From CAZEJK01 sp964512045 (GTDB lineage: Bacteria; Acidobacteriota; Thermoanaerobaculia; Thermoanaerobaculales; Sulfomarinibacteraceae), in the NCBI GenBank assembly GCA_964512045.1, contig CAZEJK010000205.1, positions 1 through 9,054 on the forward strand: a stretch of DNA of 9,054 nucleotides. Reading direction: 5' to 3'. Below are positions 6,957-9,054 of this stretch, one piece after another; position 1 is the stretch's first letter; every line of letters begins with the position of its first letter. A program made the position numbers and the translations under genes. The notes under the pieces were generated by a model. That model was not told the origin of the DNA and did no database searches. It saw nothing but the letters and a program-made list of their open reading frames with translations.

Positions 6957-7858
6957 GCATTCTCATCCAGAACGATCGACGCCTCCACTACCATGAGATC
7001 GGCGCAGAGAGCGAGGAGGGACAGCGCAGTGCGCTGGTCGCTCTCCACGGAGGACCGGGCTTCACCCACCGCACCCTCAGGCCGTGGCTCGATCCATTGG
7101 CGGATCCGTACCGGGTCGTGTACCTCGACCTCCCCGGGTGTGGCCGGTCATCGCGCCATCCCGAAAGCGGCTACCCGATGGAGGCCTACGTCGACGACGT
7201 GGAGCGTCTCCGGCTGGCACTGGACAGTCAGCAGCTGATCCTTCTCGGCCACGGCTGGGGGGCCATGCTGGCCGTCGAGTATGCTCTCGCCCATCCGCGC
7301 GCAGCTCAGGCCTTGGTGCTGATCAACCCGCTGCTGATACTGCGCGGCGACGGCCAGGACAACGAGGCCCAGGCACGAATGGTGTCGGCCGTGGACCCAG
7401 ACGCCACCCAGGTCTTTGTGGACGAGCTGTGGCCGCAGATCCAGCGGGCGCTCTCCGGCGAGCCGCTTTGGGCGTCCATCGATGCACACCCGTGGTGGCC
7501 CCGTATGTGGCGAACCCAGTTCGTCACGCCGCCGCCGCCGGCGTGGGACCGCGCAGTCGACGGGATCGAGCTCGGTATGGAGAGCTACTTCGCCCACAAG
7601 GGTGCGGCCATGATGGACCCTGACCATCCTCTGGCCAGCTACGACCTGGCCGAACGAGCCCAAGGGCTGCACGTACCAACGCTCATCCTCGCAGCCGACA
7701 GCGACGCCAACTACGTGGCGCCACCGCGTGTGCACGCCGAGCCGTTGCACAGTGCGATCGAATCCAGCCAGCTGGAGCTGATCTCCAACGCTGGCCACTT
7801 CCTCTTTGTCGAGGCCCACGAACCGTTCACCAACGCCGTGCTCCGTTTCCTCGGCTAA
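6953..7858 (+). CDS. Alpha/beta hydrolase, proline iminopeptidase-like (S33), apparently lacking the nucleophilic Ser
   Basis: A 301-residue single-domain hydrolase of the proline iminopeptidase/S33 type, a family that removes N-terminal proline or hydrolyses small amides and esters. Seen here: LVALHGGPGFTHRTLRPW (oxyanion HGGPG, about residues 28-45), DLPGCGRSS near 59-67, a cap rich in Trp and Pro (WASIDAHPWWPRMW), the acid D251 in LAADSDANYVAPP, and H282 in NAGHFLFVEAHEPF. The nucleophile elbow reads LLGHGWGAM, so position 101 is Gly (codon GGC, 7253-7255) where the family has Ser (G-x-S-x-G). One A-to-G change from AGC would produce it. Unless this is a sequencing error, the protein cannot act by the normal Ser mechanism. 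The ATG overlaps the upstream stop (ATGA). It is the last gene of the peptidase operon. Confidence 0.88.
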   Translation: MSILIQNDRRLHYHEIGAESEEGQRSALVALHGGPGFTHRTLRPWLDPLADPYRVVYLDLPGCGRSSRHPESGYPMEAYVDDVERLRLALDSQQLILLGHGWGAMLAVEYALAHPRAAQALVLINPLLILRGDGQDNEAQARMVSAVDPDATQVFVDELWPQIQRALSGEPLWASIDAHPWWPRMWRTQFVTPPPPAWDRAVDGIELGMESYFAHKGAAMMDPDHPLASYDLAERAQGLHVPTLILAADSDANYVAPPRVHAEPLHSAIESSQLELISNAGHFLFVEAHEPFTNAVLRFLG

Positions 7859-7984
7859 CTCTCCATCTCGCAGTCGCGCAGCATACAGCCCCAGCCGGAG
7901 CAGGTCCCAATGCTGCAACTCGCCGCCCCCTGAAGCGCGCCCTGGTACGCTGACCACCGCAACGGAGGAGCTGAGGCTGAGCCG
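7859..7984. other. Intergenic spacer between peptidase operon and prdX-like gene
   Basis: These 126 bases hold no gene. GCAGCAT (7878-7884) and ATGCTGC (7910-7916) form a 7-bp inverted repeat with a 25-nt loop and no T-tract, a weak terminator candidate at best. TACGCT at 7946-7951 could be an actinobacterial -10 for the next gene, but no convincing -35 is visible. Confidence 0.4.
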
Positions 7985-8491
7985 ATGAGAACCACCCGAC
8001 TCACCACCACCGATGAGCTCTTGGAGCTCCTGGATCGTCTCAAGATCCCCCACGACACGCGCTGGCACCCGGCGGTGTACACCGTAGCGGAGTCGCTCGA
8101 GGTCGTCGGAGAGCTGCCCGGGGGCCACGTCAAGAACCTTTTTCTGCGCGATAAGAAGGGTCGCATGTGGCTGGTTGTCCTGCCAGCCGAGCGAACGGTC
8201 GACCTCAAACGCCTCGCCACGCTCCTGGAGACCAGCGGGCTCTCGTTCGCCAACGCCGAGCGGCTCGACCGCTACCTCGGCGTCATCTCCGGAGCCGTAA
8301 CCCCGTTCGCGGTGGCCAACGACCACGACGGCGCGGTCACCGTGGTCCTCGACCGGGAGCTGCTGGGTCGGGGACGGGTCAACCTGCACCCGCTGGAGAA
8401 CACCGCGACCACCGGGATCGCTCCGGACGCGCTCATCCGCTTTCTCCACGCCGTGGACCACCCACCGGTGGCGATGGCTCTCGAGCCCTGA
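7985..8491 (+). CDS. Prolyl-tRNA editing protein, PrdX/YbaK-EbsC type
   Basis: A 168-residue trans-editing domain of the YbaK/PrdX family, which deacylates tRNA(Pro) wrongly charged with alanine and related amino acids in the cytoplasm. Family landmarks are WHPAVYTVAES (residues 27-37), GGHVKNLFLRDKKG (46-59, with K50 as the likely catalytic/conserved Lys), WLVVLPAERTVDLKRLA (63-79), the GAVTPFAVAND segment (103-113) and HPLENTATTGI (135-145). Length and domain limits match stand-alone PrdX proteins. GAGG at 7973-7976 gives an 8-nt spacing to the ATG; a stronger GGAGGAG at 7964-7970 is 14 nt away. It lies 126 bp after the peptidase operon on the same strand, so it may be a separate unit. A link to the operon (release of proline-rich peptide products) is only a suggestion. 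The closest family name is prdX/proX; a symbol is not assigned. Confidence 0.92.
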   Translation: MRTTRLTTTDELLELLDRLKIPHDTRWHPAVYTVAESLEVVGELPGGHVKNLFLRDKKGRMWLVVLPAERTVDLKRLATLLETSGLSFANAERLDRYLGVISGAVTPFAVANDHDGAVTVVLDRELLGRGRVNLHPLENTATTGIAPDALIRFLHAVDHPPVAMALEP

Positions 8492-8607
8492 GTAACAGAC
8501 CCTGCCGCAGACCGTCGGTCGCTCGATCGTCGACACGTAGAAGTGGCGATCGCGCACCAGGGAGACGGGACAGCACGCTCTGCAGGTACCTCCGGAGCTT
8601 TGTTAGC

Positions 8608-8841
8608 ATGCGCATGGCGGTGCGTCCGCGTCGCATCGAGCGATTCCAGGAGATGCTCGACATCATTGAGCGTGAGAGCGAGGGCCGTCCGGAAGCGCAG
8701 ATCGCCTACGCTACCGTGGTGTCGGGGATCAACAACGGGCTCAAGAACAACCAGGGCATGCTCGCCGGCACGTGCTGCATCGAGCACCGGCGTCGACAGG
8801 GAGCGAGACGCTTGCCGATGCCTGACTTCTGCCTAACCTGA
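8608..8841 (+). CDS. Small unrecognised protein, possibly the 5' part of a frameshifted gene
   Basis: A 77-codon frame starting at ATG 8608 (or ATG 8614), with GGAG at 8594-8597 about 10 nt upstream. I do not recognise the protein. The first 50 residues look coding: third positions are mostly G or C, and the translation is amphipathic (RRIERFQEMLDIIERESEG, then INNGLKNNQGMLAG). From about base 8780 codon use deteriorates (CGA, GGA, AGA, CTA) and the sequence turns basic and Cys-containing, as if the true frame had been lost. A second coding-like stretch in a different frame begins downstream (by 8922). It could be a genuine small protein, or the N-terminal half of a gene broken by a frameshift or assembly error. 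Confidence 0.45.
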   Translation: MRMAVRPRRIERFQEMLDIIERESEGRPEAQIAYATVVSGINNGLKNNQGMLAGTCCIEHRRRQGARRLPMPDFCLT

Positions 8842-9054
8842 GCGGTTCTGCTGACGGCGCCCGTCGGACCGTCTCGCCAGCACGGCGACCCCTCAACCGC
8901 GCCTCGACGACGCCCTCACACCTGGAACGCGCCGTTCCGGTAGAGGAGCTCACCGTCCACTCCGATCTCGGTGTCGGCCCGAGCCAGATCCGTAACCAGC
9001 TCAAGCGCATCGAGCAGGGCAACGGTGCTGACATGTTGGATCTGCTCAGCCCAG
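8826..9054 (+). CDS. Partial unrecognised coding stretch without a start, continuing past the right edge
   Basis: After a stop at 8823-8825 this frame is open to the end of the window, with no ATG, GTG or TTG before 9030. The first 95 bases translate to a Pro/Ser/Arg-rich, linker-like sequence. From 8922 the translation is protein-like with G/C third positions, including SDLGVGPSQIRNQLKRIEQG, whose spacing resembles a winged helix-turn-helix recognition region, followed by ADMLDLLSP. The frame is offset by 2 from the small frame at 8608-8841. Together they may be one gene with a frameshift near 8780-8830. The family is unknown; the helix-turn-helix reading is an impression only. Confidence 0.35.

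Noticed and set aside
7878..7916. Inverted repeat GCAGCAT/ATGCTGC as a terminator
   Set aside because: Only 7 bp of stem with a 25-nt loop and no U-tract; too weak to call.
8511..8521. Small palindrome GACCGTCGGTC after the prdX-like gene
   Set aside because: A 5-bp stem with a 1-nt loop is expected by chance in GC-rich DNA and has no T-run.
7148..8557. Long minus-strand open frame (469 codons) opposite the S33-like and PrdX-like genes
   Set aside because: It spans two well-supported plus-strand genes and the spacer between them, and its translation has no recognisable domain.
1..9054. tRNA, rRNA, CRISPR array, insertion sequence or attachment site
   Set aside because: I looked for cloverleaf-like sequence, repeated spacers, transposase motifs and terminal repeats and saw none; the only repeated element is the operator pair.

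Overview
The window is a high-GC, tightly packed bacterial segment. GC-rich third codon positions, frequent GTG/ATG start-stop overlaps and Shine-Dalgarno leaders suggest an actinomycete-like bacterium, but no marker gene fixes the lineage. A run of 10 Ns at 238-247 shows it comes from a draft or metagenome scaffold.

Layout. A leftward arm holds tetR (2349-3035), a GPH-type MFS transporter (892-2262) and an S9-family peptidase that runs off the left edge (1-843). A rightward arm starts at 3169 and holds three hydrolase genes joined by 4-bp stop/start overlaps: a prolyl oligopeptidase (3169-5247), a DUF885 metallopeptidase-like protein (5244-6956) and a proline-iminopeptidase-like alpha/beta hydrolase (6953-7858). 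A 126-bp gap follows, then a prolyl-tRNA editing protein of the PrdX/YbaK type (7985-8491). The last 560 bases hold a short unrecognised reading frame and, in another frame, a coding-like stretch that continues past the right edge.

Regulation is the clearest non-coding signal. Two near-identical promoter/operator units flank tetR, one in front of the transporter (2298-2326, minus strand) and one in front of the prolyl oligopeptidase (3105-3133, plus strand). Each has TTGACG, a 17-bp spacer and TATAGT, with an 18-bp palindrome (CTATAC....GTATAG core) covering the spacer end and the -10 box. Each -10 box lies exactly 35 nt from its start codon. The simplest model is that the TetR protein represses both arms and releases them together when it binds an inducer.

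Together the genes read as an inducible peptide uptake (or efflux) and breakdown module: one transporter plus four peptidase-like proteins of different folds and specificities. The substrate is unknown. Proline-containing peptides are an inference from the POP and iminopeptidase families. Two residue-level oddities deserve attention: the last hydrolase has Gly where the nucleophilic Ser should be (G101), and the prolyl oligopeptidase has Gly (G631) where the family normally has the substrate-binding Arg.
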